From Aureobasidium sp. EXF-3400 (taxonomy: Eukaryota; Ascomycota; Dothideomycetes; Dothideales; Saccotheciaceae): a DNA stretch of 64,000 nt. Below, piece after piece: positions 46,562-57,416 of the stretch; position 1 is the stretch's first letter; every line of letters starts with the position of its first letter. Under the pieces are notes generated by a model that saw only the letters and a list, made by a program, of their open reading frames with translations, had not been told where the DNA came from and made no database searches. The stretch spans positions 62,001 to 126,000 of the forward strand of contig SWBL01000069.1 of NCBI GenBank assembly GCA_024195585.1, in the 5' to 3' direction. Both the position numbers and the translations under genes were made by a program.

Positions 46562-49500
46562 AGGGGGAGATGTCTCTAAACACTAGGCGAAAGTATATCG
46601 GTAGGACGATTCCACAATGGGTGTGGTCTTGTAGACGGATAAATACGTTTAGCTGTGTATAACAGGAAGCTGTCATCACATCTCAAGCACTATTGATCCT
46701 ATCCAGCTTTCATGACAACGAGGATCGGCGCTAGACCCTACGGTAATACTACTTTTTACTCCAGATTGTATCCGTGGTGACCCGGCCGCTCTCATCCGTC
46801 ATCGCGGTCAAGGCCACCGATGTTCATTGCTGACTCTTACTTGCACCGGCGAGTGAGTACCGACAGGAGGGTAGGTTTCTGCCAAGTCCACGAGACCGAC
46901 CTGAACGCCGTTGGACTGACCGACATACCCCGAGTCAGATCGTTATAGGAGCAAATCATTGAACACTTGTCGTGAAAGCAAATACACCATCGTAACTTCG
47001 TAAGGTGTGACAGACCATTCGCTTATAGACTTTGCATGTATCACACCCTCTGCAGTGGCGCCATGACCCGCATGTCGAGTTCGCAGAAGCCGTTCATCCC
47101 ATAACCACGTAGACGGGATCACTAGGCATGTTCATCTTGTGGCAACGATAATTTTCTTGCTCCTCATAGAAGAATGATATCGATAGACCAATGAAGAAAA
47201 GGGAAGCGCATCGAAATAATCTCGGGCAATGCCAGCAGGTGATCCGGCTCTTTCTCGATGGTTAGCATCGTCTACATCCTATTGAAGGCCATCTAGAGTT
47301 TATTGCAAGTTCCATTCCTATTCATGACTCTTCGTATTTGCTTCGACTTGCCAAGGGTAGCAGTCACCTCCGCCTAAGTGAGTTTGTAAGCCAAATCGTA
47401 CAAGGTTGAACTCTTTTTCGCACGTGAACTTCACGTTGATAGAGAGTTTGAAGCGTGAGACGCAGATGGCATATGTCAGCAATAATATCACTAACGATAA
47501 TATCCTTATGCTTTTTGCCTTGCATCATACCACTACATCACGGAACCTAAAAAGCGCTCGAAGGTTACATTTCAGGGCACAGGAGTTGTTGCCGCATGTG
47601 GACTTCTTCTTCGAATTAAGTTTTTGGTCTTAGATAGGAAGAGAAAATACGCTTTGGTGGAAAGTATGTAAGATCACGCATGTCATGCCACATGTCGTCT
47701 TGAACTATACGCGCTGCCCAATCTCCGTCAGGAGGTATGATGCCTTGTTGAATCGTTTTGCTGCAACGGTGACTTTGCCCAGCCCTTCCTTCGACCCTTC
47801 CAAGCCTACAGCCAAGAGCGTGCAGATGGAGGCCCGGAATCCTTCGATGATCTGATAAAGGGAGCTGAACCTTGTTCGGTCCGCATCCCGCATATCTAAA
47901 GCCGACCGAAGTGATGCGCCAGATGGGCGATACGAGTCAGACGCTGCGGCCCAGGGCAAGGTTTCGAACAAGGTTGCACGCCATACTCGTTGTAGAGAAT
48001 GGTCCTCGAAAAGTTCGAATGCGGTATAGCCTGATGGTGGATGGACATGACGCATGGACTGGATGAGGGTCACTCTCATTATTCAAGACGTGGATCTCTT
48101 CGAGTAGGAAACATCACATCAACGTATGCGCATCAACATACGGTGGGGACAAGCCAGGCATGAGATCGGCCTCGTGAGTCGTGCAGAGGACACAGCAGAC
48201 GAGGCAAACACCGAGACGGGTAGGCCTGCCTACATTGCTGGCAGTTGCTTGCCCTTCCGAGATGTGTGACGACGAGCCTCTTGACGGCTGCCCAGTGCCG
48301 ACCGACTCGATCCGTAGACAAGGGGGGAAATGTTTAAATTTAAGCCGCACGTCGCACGGAACAGATTCCACGACCTAAACCGATCCGCAAACGCAGCCAA
48401 CAACACGCAAACAGAAACTGTTTTGATCGTTTTGACTTTCCCGAAGATAGGCGTTCAAGAGAGGCTGAATAGATACATGTAACAGTCCATCGAGGCCCCG
48501 GTTCTACTGTTTTGTTCAGCTCTTGACTCTTGTCTTCCTCTGACCGCTTCAATCTGGATCTCTAGGGAGAAACAAGAACGGGTCGCCTGTGTTCGAGGTT
48601 TGGTTGCAAATCGCACCTCGAAACTTTCTTCAATCCCATCAACCACTTGCCCCACTTGCGCTACCTGACTCTCGCGGTGGGGAGATTGTGGGACAAACAT
48701 ATTTGCGATTGCTATGACAAGAAACAAAGAAAAAAATTAAAAAACAGAAAGGACAAAAAAGTCCAGGACTCGGAAGGGACGACTTGTTGGTGGCTGCTTT
48801 GCCATTTCAGCTAACCTGCAGCCCGGTTTCTTGGTTTCGTGCCATGGCGCTCCTTGGTTTGCTTTTAAGATGCGCATCAAAGAAACCTAGTCCCTGCCTA
48901 ACTTCCTCGAGAGTTCATTGGCAAAACATCCATCGCTGCAATGTCAAAATCTAAACAAAACAGTTTGAAAGCATAAAGATACAAAAACGTAAGAGCAGCA
49001 AGAATCAAGGAAAGGTAAACCTCCTTGCATGTTGTGCTGCTCACCGCATGACTACCTGCAGTAACAATCGTGTGAGCTGTTTCTCAGGGCAAAAACGGTG
49101 CTTCCCTTGTGGTGTTTCTATCTCGGATCTTTCTGGTTCCTTCTCGTCTTTCTGACTTTCTGTCAACAATCTCGTGTCTTTGGCTTGCTCTTCTGATTGG
49201 GCGAGTAGCATGCCGTGACACCCTAGAACTTGGCATGTCCAAGCAGGTGTCCGCCGATAGGAGGGGGTGTTGGGCGACGGCGAGCAAGAGTCGTTCGATT
49301 CAGAGGGAAACCCGGTTACGAGTCAAGTAGGTGGATAGTCAGAAGGTGACACCGGGAAGGAAGGGATCCACAGACAGCCAAACGCAGTTCTGGACTCTTT
49401 TGCCTACTTGATTAGAACGCCCAGATGTGTAGAGGGCGTTGTTCTCGATGCGCTGTTGAAGAGGTACGTAACAAAGGGGAGATTACAGCTGATTGTTGGT

Positions 49501-50338
49501 CATTAGAAATCGTTGATCTGAATTATGCTGGCGTTTGGCCATAGACTAGTGCTCTAAAATGCAATGAAGAAAAGATAGTTCCAACTATGGCGCCCTGCCA
49601 GTGCGCTCGCCGTGCTGGTTTGATAGTGATGCGTAGTCTGCTTGCAACAATCTACCGAAGATGCCGCTTGGAATGGCCTACGGCGCACGTCTTCTTTTCG
49701 GTCACGCCCGAATGATCTGATCCAGCAAGGGTCTATCGATGATGTACAAGATAATTGATAGTGGCAAAGAGAGCCAATTTCATCCACGATAGTACAAGTA
49801 CAAGGTATAGTATCCAGATGGAAGAACGATGTGCACCAATGGGACATGAGCTTCTTGGGCGCGGTGTGACTGGGCTCGCGACTAACAGGCCCAGTCGTTA
49901 ACTAGTCGGCCAGCGATCCTAGGAAGAGGCTGATGGCTATTGTAGTTGCCATTATTGATGTGCGTTGTAAATCGGAAGCGGCGTATCGAGCTCGTGCCTC
50001 CAGGGCGCGAGCATGTTCCTGGTGAGGAAAGTCGAATGGAGAGAAAGTTGCCAGCTGGGCTGCAGGTGTCCAATCCAAATATGAATACAAACAAACAGAA
50101 GTCTGAAGTGTAGGTCAAGGCAATGAATCGAAAGCCGGAAGAAGAGCCGCCTGCAGGCCTGATTATTGATCATTCATGCATGTCGATCTTCGGCAGAGGG
50201 AGCCGCATTGGTCCCGTGAATCCATCTCGTGAGACCTGCCAATCGCAATGTTCCGCTACTTCATGACTGCATCAGGAATCGTGCAGCAGAAGCGTGGAGT
50301 GTGTTGGGCTTACGGGTACTTCGAAGGAGTTGGTGACG
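46562..50338. other. 3.8 kb gene-poor intergenic stretch
   Basis: No frame here has a recognisable domain. The longest, a 124-codon minus frame at 47705-48079, has no supporting features. Both flanking genes end here (JmjC from the left, small conserved protein from the right), so this is a convergent gap. A lowly conserved or non-coding gene cannot be ruled out. Confidence 0.45.
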
Positions 50339-50743
50339 CTACGAGGAGTTGTTGTCCTGGTAGCTTGACCAGAAGCGTGCAATGGCCCTCTCAGCCACTT
50401 CCGAGTCTCGGTACCGACCAACAAAGTAGTTGAAGATGGCGAACTCGTCCTTGGAGAGAACATAGCTGTTGGGGCGAGACTCAAGTCGGCCCCAAACTTG
50501 GGCAAGTTGTTCTTCGAGGTACTTTGCAACAGAATAGTCGAGGTCCCCTTCAGTGTTGCGAGCAATGTCGAGAGCACGCTGGATGTCCAAGACACCAGTG
50601 ATGTCAATGTCCATAGAGTCGCGTTGTGCCATGGAGACGTCAGACGATGAGGAGGACGAGGAGTATTGACGAGTGCGAGATCGAGGGGAAGTGTTCAAGG
50701 CGAACATGATGGGAGAGGGAAGAGAAGCAATTTGAATAGCCAT
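50339..50743 (-). CDS. Small conserved fungal protein of unknown function
   Basis: A single exon of 134 residues, or 122 if the second Met (MFALNTSPRSR, at 50707) is used, which I think likelier. A Ser-rich N-terminus (SSSSSSSD) is followed by a helical domain: DYSVAKYLEEQLAQVWGRL, then SRPNSYVLSKDEFAIFNYF and AERAIARFWSSYQ. I have the impression of a short ascomycete family sharing the SYV-x2-DEFA-x-FN core, but cannot name a function. No signal peptide or membrane segment is visible. It is the only coding candidate between 46.6 and 52.9 kb. Confidence 0.7.
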   Translation of the reverse strand: MAIQIASLPSPIMFALNTSPRSRTRQYSSSSSSSDVSMAQRDSMDIDITGVLDIQRALDIARNTEGDLDYSVAKYLEEQLAQVWGRLESRPNSYVLSKDEFAIFNYFVGRYRDSEVAERAIARFWSSYQDNNSS

Positions 50744-52883
50744 GAGAGCGAAATGTGTCTTGGCAAATCAAGTGATGGTCAAGCAAGGAAGAGAGGGGAT
50801 TTTTCTTTCTTTGGGACTCTGGTCTGTGGTGATAGACTTACGACGTGGACGAATCAGGCTGGGTCACGGCGTGGATATCTATATACGTAAGGCCTGGACA
50901 TCCCGTGCAGCCATTGTTTAGCCTAAGAAAAAAGGGATCGAGCCTTGTGACGCCCCTGTCATGGGAAAGTTGATGTTGGAGAACAAGCTTCGAATGGCCG
51001 CTGTTGTAAGTACCACAACGTGTTTTGGACTAGGGGCGCGTGCTGCGGCGGAAGAGGCGGCGATGCCGAGAAGTATATGCTCCACCAACATGCTTTGCAG
51101 ACAGGTAAGTTACACCAAGAGCAGGCATTATAACGGTCTAATGGACGAGCCTTGTCGATAGAGGGACGATTCGAACCAGACATCGCTGTCAGACACTGGC
51201 ATGGAGCGCAGCATGCACCATCGAGGCGACTGCCGAAGCCCTGACAAAGGATATTGCTTCATATTACACAGTCCTACAAATCGGGACTTCTTGACTCTTA
51301 ATGTTTAGCATTATCCAAGAGAATGTCACCAGCTTTTATTTGAGGACTCGAAAGTAAGAGAAGTCTAATAGAGTGTGAGATAGCGGGTGGGGCATGAGAT
51401 ATGAAACAAGCAAGCACTCAGCGCGAAGCGAGAGTCATAGTAAACGCAATAATACCGTGTCGTTGGCCAAAGGATATGGCTGCCATACAACGGTTACCCA
51501 GGCATGTGCGTAAAGTCTACAGACGAGCAGTCAGGCCATTCTTCTTCCAAACCTTGTCTTGCTGAGCAAGCAACAACCTTTAAAGCCTCGAGTTAGCCCC
51601 ACTGAACACGATTCAAACGTGTTCCCGGCGCCGATTGACAGCGTGACCGACAGCAGCATGAACCCTGAGATTGTCACCAACGTCCCTGATGTACGACGAC
51701 GTGGTATGGAGGAGGATCAAAGCAAATCGAGCATCGTTCTGTTTCTTGCATGTACCGAAGTACCAGGTCAACGCCTCACGTAAAGATGGCGTTAGGCTCG
51801 TCCCCGAGTGAGCGCCTTGATTGGTGGAGAAACGGATGGCGACGACTTTAATCTGAGCCTTTCCACCTATTTTGCTCAGATGCTCGGAAGCTTAAATACA
51901 GAGTGAGGTTTTGGACTCGTGGCACGTCTCGGACATTCGGGTCTCGGATTTGTACATGCACGTATTTGTGTACAGCTCTACAGCAGGGCGGCCATGATCA
52001 ACGGCTAGACGCTCCAAGAGTCAATACATTCTTGGACAATTGGCTCGAGATTGTGGACCCATCGACTTGGTTCGGCTGATGGCTAAATTGAATATTATAA
52101 TTGTTACAGCATCCACTTCGGAGGTAATAGTTCCCATATCAAAGCGGAAGCCAACCGCGTGTCAAATCGTGATGTGATGAAGAAGTGCTCGACGGCATGT
52201 CATGGCGGCAGTCAGCAATAACGACTGGATGGTAAGTTTGTGTGTCAATGTTGATAGTCGCGGCGGCCGGTCGGCCTCATTATTCTGGTGGTGATAACAG
52301 GACAAGGTAGTGGTCGAATAGCTATCTCTGGGCGAGAATGGGCGACAATCATGCGCGGCATATGTTTAGCAGTAGGAATTAGACGTTTGGTGGATCTTTG
52401 CGCACGGCTAGCACGTAGCCACGATATGGGTCGGTCTCAGTCGTACTCTCAGACCAAGGGTGTTACCGGTGTGTAGAAGAGCCGCCCCTTACGGACGTAA
52501 GACTTGAACTATGCTGTAAGAGGAAATCACAGGGCCTAGATTGTTTGCGAAGCTGCCCTTGGTCGTGCAGACGAGCAGATTTGTGCAAATTGGGCAGGCA
52601 TGCTCTGAAAGGCACAGGGACACGATAGTCCGTAGCAACGACGCCTCAAGGCTTGTTGCGGTGAAGGGTTCGGCGCATATACCGAGTACAATGCCACAAT
52701 GGGACGCGCAGGGAGTCGGGCTCAGGTCCCAGGACTCGTGGCTAAGGTGGGGGTTAGCGTAGTGGAAGCTTGAACGAGTTTTGTCGACTGCCGCCGGCCG
52801 CATGAATCAGGCAGTCGCGATCATCAACAGCTGAGCTTTGCGAAACAGCAGTACTAACAAGCCGTCGACAAAATATCATCAAC
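50744..52883. other. 2.1 kb intergenic stretch
   Basis: Contains the promoters of the small conserved gene (left) and the DUF1279 gene (right). Frames here are short and unremarkable. Confidence 0.45.
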
Positions 52884-53695
52884 ATGCTACCACTGCCTCG
52901 TCTACAACGCCAGGTCGTCCGCGCCTCTACAGGCCGCCTCGCCGCCCATCCTTACAACCTTGCCAGTCAAATCTGGAGACCACAACCGCGAAGACAATTC
53001 CACAGGCTATTCACCCAAAAGACTGCCAACACTGCAAACAACACTGCCACATGGCGACAGCTTCTCTCTCGCTTCCGCAACCCGACCTCACGACGATGGA
53101 ATAGCTCAAGGCCCAATCCCGACCCCACTCCAAATCTTGGTAGCCCAACACCACAACTCTCCTTCTTCCAGCGCTTCAAGCAGCTAGGCAAGGAGTACGG
53201 CTGGGTGGTGACCGGTGTTTACTTTGGACTGTCTGCTCTGGATCTTCCCTTCTGCTTCCTGGCTGTCAGAGCCCTCGGTACAGACCGTGTCGCTCGCTGG
53301 GAACACGCCATCGTCGGTACCATCAAGGATGCTGTCAAGACTGTCATGCCCGACATTGGCGCAAAGGCCGATGAGGCTGTAGAACAAGTCGAGACTGCTG
53401 TCGGCGGCCCTGCCGCTAGAGAAGGCAATGTATGGGGTGTGCCTGAAGCAGAGGCGCGCAACAAGGAGGAAGCATGTGAGTTCAGTATCCATACATCTTG
53501 CCACTGCTTTCAGCTGACACGCCTAAAGCACTGTGGACACAGTTCGTTCTCGCCTACGCCATCCATAAGTCTTTCATCTTCGTCCGAGTACCACTGGCCG
53601 TAGCTGTCACCCCAAAGGTCGTCAAAATCTTGAGATCCTGGGGATGGCAAATCGGAAAGAAGAAGCTCAAGTCGACAAAGTCGATCAAGCCGTAG
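52884..53695 (+). CDS. DUF1279 (FAM210-like) mitochondrial membrane protein
   Basis: Exons 52884-53475 and 53529-53695 around a 53-nt phase-1 intron give 252 residues. The first ~80 residues are Arg/Gln/Ser-rich without acidic residues, a strong mitochondrial presequence. The DUF1279 domain begins at LSFFQRFKQLGKEYGWVVTG (about 97) with a membrane helix VYFGLSALDLPFCFLAV. An insert of about 60 residues follows. The second part in exon 2 is LWTQFVLAYAIHKSFIFVRV and VAVTPKVVKILRSWGW, with a Lys-rich C-terminus. Human FAM210A/B are inner-membrane proteins tied to mitochondrial translation and respiration. The fungal role is inferred only. Confidence 0.88.
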
Positions 53696-55254
53696 ACCGA
53701 AACAGCTTTCTTATCTCAAGGAAGAGCTATCACTGTAAGAATAAACAATTGTACAAAAGTAAGAAAAGGGGATCTCGCTCTCTCTTAGATGTCAGGAAAA
53801 CAAGAAGAGTTGTTGTATACTAGGCAAAAGGGCGCAAGGGGGGACGCGCACACAGAACAATTATTTTTTCATCTCTCTCATTTCATGCTCTCAAATTCTT
53901 CCTTGGTAGTTTATCCTGCCATCAAGTGTTCCATCGACCCACGCAAAACGGCTTTCGACATATAAATAAAGTACACAGTCTTTCTACCAAATCAAGCCAG
54001 AATGACAGACTTTGGTGATCGAACACTGGCAGTCAAAGAGATATACAGCCCGGGGCATTCTTGGTAGGGATAGCGGTGTATCACCATCATATGTGTACGT
54101 GATGAAGGGATGAGATTGAGGAACGAACGCTTGACATCAACTTTAACCGCGATTATCTTGGAATTTTGGCAGCCGTGTACCTGTTGTGCAAGGACAATCT
54201 ATACCAGCTTTGTATCATATACCACTCGGTCTTGACTGTAACGTTCTTGGAATATTCTTAGCAATACAAGCAACATGATAAAGCCATCCCTCTTTAGTGG
54301 ACTTTGTTCATGGTTCTTCTAGACCTATCTATATCTATCTATGACTTCTCCATAGCCGTCTGCAATTCTAAATTCCAGCTTTTATATACTGGCCGTAGGT
54401 GCCGACTCTTGATGTCGTGTCCGTCCTGAGCTGTTTGATACGGAGCAAGAATCCATTAGTGTGTTCTAGAAACACGCATTTTCTGATCCGACTCAGAAAC
54501 ATAGCTGCTTAAGATTGGAACAAGCCGGACAATTCCAACGAATGCTATGACTGAGAAGTTCTGTATGTGTCAAAAGTGGGTTACTGAACCCCTGTTGTAA
54601 ACATGCCTGCTCTTCCGCTGATCTGTATGAGTCGATGACACACAAGCCGTGATGCCTAAGGTGGTCGATGGCGTCTGGTTGTCATACGTGTACGGTTGGA
54701 CGAGAGCGAAGTCTTTGTGCGCAGTGTTTGTCCCACCTCTTCTGGTCCTCGCTGGCCAATTCTGGCATCACATATGATTGAGTGGATACGAGTCTCTTCT
54801 TCCTCTTTGCCTCTTGTAGGAATCATCTCTTTTCCTTGCTTTCTCATTACGATGAGTAAAGGTCTGGGCATTATCTTTTTCTTCTTTCTCTTCATCATCA
54901 TATTGAAACCAGGTCTTTCGAATAACTTTCTCTTCTGTAAATTTTTCTGTCTTTCTCCCGATCCCCCCTGTTCCATTCGCATAGAGTCCAATGTAGTAAA
55001 ACAAGAAAAGAAAAGCAGAACTAAAAGTATCAAGGGAAGCAGAATGGTCATGGGCACGCGCATTTCCTTTTTTCATGTCGGTCTCCCACGGCTCGCTGTG
55101 AATCAACCACAAGCTCACATGTTGACTTGAAACGCTCGTGAACGGTACGGCTTGGTCAGAAATCATGTGGCCTGCGAAGATGACCGTAGCCGAGTCTCCT
55201 TTGGCTGCAATAAGGCCGTCAGTAGTCACTTCACTATGTGAAGGTGCTAGTTCA
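53696..55254. other. Convergent intergenic region, DUF1279 / PAB2
   Basis: 1.56 kb. There is a CTAT microsatellite near 54325-54345 and strongly pyrimidine-rich sequence at 54790-54960. The long frames over that tract are low-complexity artefacts. No supported gene. Confidence 0.5.
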
Positions 55255-56009
55255 TCAGTAAGGAGAGTAGCCTCTGCCACGGCCGCCACGGTAGCCTCCA
55301 CGATAACTGTGGAACATGTCAGCATTCGTTGCAGGTATGTCAAAATTTGGTTGACTTACCCGCCACCACGAGGAGCGAATGGAGGTGCACCACCGCCATA
55401 GCCTCCGCGACCGCCGAAGCCAGGACCACCAAAGCCCATAGGACCACCGCGACCACGACCACGGCCACGGCCTCCGGCGGCGGCGGCGGCAGCACCTCTG
55501 GCCATACCGGGGAGGTTAGTGCGCTTAGGTACAACCTGGATAGGGTCAGCAAATTGTACAACTGAAACTGCAAGAAGAGCATGGCTTACCTTCAGGTTGC
55601 GGCCTCTGAAAACACTCTCGTTGAGCACGATGGCATTGGCGACAAGACTGGGTTCCTGGAACTCGACGTAGGCGTAGCCCTTGGGGTGACCAGTAAACTT
55701 GTCGAGCAGAATAGTGACGCGGTTGATGGGACCACAGCTGCCGAAGTGTGCCTGGATCTCCTCGGGCGATGCGCCGTAGTCGACATTGCCAACGAAGACG
55801 GAGCGCGAGTCAATGTCTTCTTTGCTTTCGCGCAAACCATCCTGCTGCTGGTCCAAACTGGCCTGCATCTCGCGCAGCTTCTGTGCCTCGGCTTCCATCT
55901 CTTGCACGCGCTTCTTCATTGCTGCGATCTCTTCCTCATCGTTGGTCTCGTCGTCGTTGACGGGCTGCTCCTCCTCGGGTCGCGGCGGTACTTCGTTGTT
56001 CTCCGACAT
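55255..56009 (-). CDS. Nuclear polyadenylate-binding protein 2 (PABPN1/Pab2)
   Basis: Exons 56009-55590, 55535-55360 and 55306-55255 give 215 residues. The acidic N-terminus ([19 protein letters not shown]) and a coiled coil ([18 protein letters not shown]) precede one RRM at about 68-145, with RNP2 SVFVGNVDY and RNP1 KGYAYVEF. An RG-rich tail ([11 protein letters not shown], then [16 protein letters not shown]) follows; Arg methylation is likely there. This order matches PABPN1 and fission yeast Pab2, which bind nuclear poly(A) tails and control tail length and exosome-mediated decay. The 12-residue last exon completes the RGG tail. The frame is open to 56162, but the start at 56009 gives the family N-terminus. 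A leader intron around 56030-56090 is possible. Confidence 0.92.
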
Positions 56010-56606
56010 GGCTGCGTGGAAAGGGTAGAAGGGAGCTGCATGTGGGTTCAGCATGGTAAAGAGTGATCGACTCATGAGGGGGTAACCTACATTGATGGTG
56101 GTTCGGAGGTGGAGGAAAGGCCGATGTTTGGTGGTGAGGATGAAACTCGGTGGCCGTCGCACGGATATATCCAGACAGGCGATTCAGACACACGTCACAA
56201 GGCAGTGAGATAGAATTGTGATGGATGAGAGGTCGATGAGGGTCGAGTCAAAGTAAATGGCATGCGAAAGCTCCCGCAAGCCACTGTTAATCGCGACTGC
56301 CGTGCCAAGCATCCTGGAGAAACCTTATTCTTACCTGATAGACACTCCCCTTGTCCTCGTGCCTTCCTCTTTCACTTGAATCTGAATCAAGTTTGGGAAA
56401 GCGCTCGTTTCTCCTGTATATTTCTAGTCTACTCTGAATCTTTTAGTGACAAAGACAGCCATTCCAAACATTCCAAGCATTAGAACTATCTTGACCTCCT
56501 GAATCATCATTGTAAGCATCTTTGTGTTTGACCGCTACCTCTGCAACTGTCTCAACTCGACAAACTATCATGCATGATTACTGAGTGATTCTAGCTTACA
56601 AACACC
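56010..56606. promoter_or_regulatory. Divergent promoter, PAB2 / Hv1
   Basis: 597 bp between start codons, containing both promoters. No clear motif was recognised. Confidence 0.5.
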
Positions 56607-57245
56607 ATGGAAGAATCACAAAGACCACTCTTGCGAGAACTTTCTTCCGAACGCAGCAACTCAAAACTCGATACTGCTCGCCGGTACACTCGTCGCTATC
56701 TAAACTCAAAGTTCGGTCATTATGCCATTCTGCTCCTGGTGTCTCTCGACTGCACATGTATCTTTTTCGAGTTTGTCGTCCAACTCCTCAGCTGTGAAGG
56801 AAAGATTTCTGAATCGCGAGGTCATGTCGCACAAGAAGCAATAGGCATTGTGGGTTTGGTCTTTTCCTGCTTGTTCATGCTGGAACTGCTGGCGAGCATA
56901 TGGGCATTCGGGCTTCAGTAAGGAGAACTTGAGATTGCAGTGACCCTTTTCGATGCTGACCATACTAGCTTTTTCCGTTCCAAGTTTCATTGCTTCGATG
57001 CGACGGTTATTGTCGCCAGTTTCATTATAGATGTTCTTCTCCGCGGCATTCTCGAAGAGGTCGCTTCCCTGGTTATTATCCTACGTCTCTGGCGTGTCTT
57101 CAAGATCATAGAAGAGTTAAGCGTTGGAGCTCAAGAGCAGACGGAAGCGCTGCGTGAACGTATCGAGCTGCTTGAACGAGAGAAGTCGCAGATGGAGGTC
57201 GAACTGACCAGCCTTAGGTCTAGAGCTCAGAACTCATACGCTTGA
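56607..57245 (+). CDS. Voltage-gated proton channel (Hv1)
   Basis: Exons 56607-56917 and 56969-57245 around a 51-nt phase-2 intron give 195 residues. The protein is a lone voltage-sensor domain without a pore. S1 carries the selectivity Asp (VSLDCTC, D48). S2 has an acid in FMLELL, S3 an Asp in FHCFDATV (D114), and S4 reads RLWRVFKIIEE. S4 therefore keeps R143 and R146, has Lys149 where animal channels have the third Arg, and Glu152 where they have Asn. A C-terminal coiled coil (QEQTEALRERIELLEREKSQ) should dimerise it. Fungal Hv1 channels have been shown to conduct protons. The likely role is acid extrusion at the plasma membrane. Confidence 0.92.
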
Positions 57246-57416
57246 GATACTTTTTTTTTTTTGGCTATAACGATAAAACGATCGAAGAGGTTCCGACTCT
57301 ACTCAATGCAACTGGCAGCTACGCTCACTCCATAACTCCTCGCTAAGTTGACTGTCGTATATTATGATGCTCCTTATTCCGAGTTTTCCTTCTCTTTCAT
57401 CGGCTACATCAGCCTT

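Noticed and set aside
47705..48079. 124-codon minus-strand frame
   Set aside because: Composition is ordinary, but there are no recognisable motifs and nothing around it suggests a gene.
54656..55130. Overlapping frames on both strands over the pyrimidine-rich tract
   Set aside because: Residues are long Phe/Ile or Lys/Glu runs that follow from the biased base composition; the tract fits the non-coding region after PAB2.
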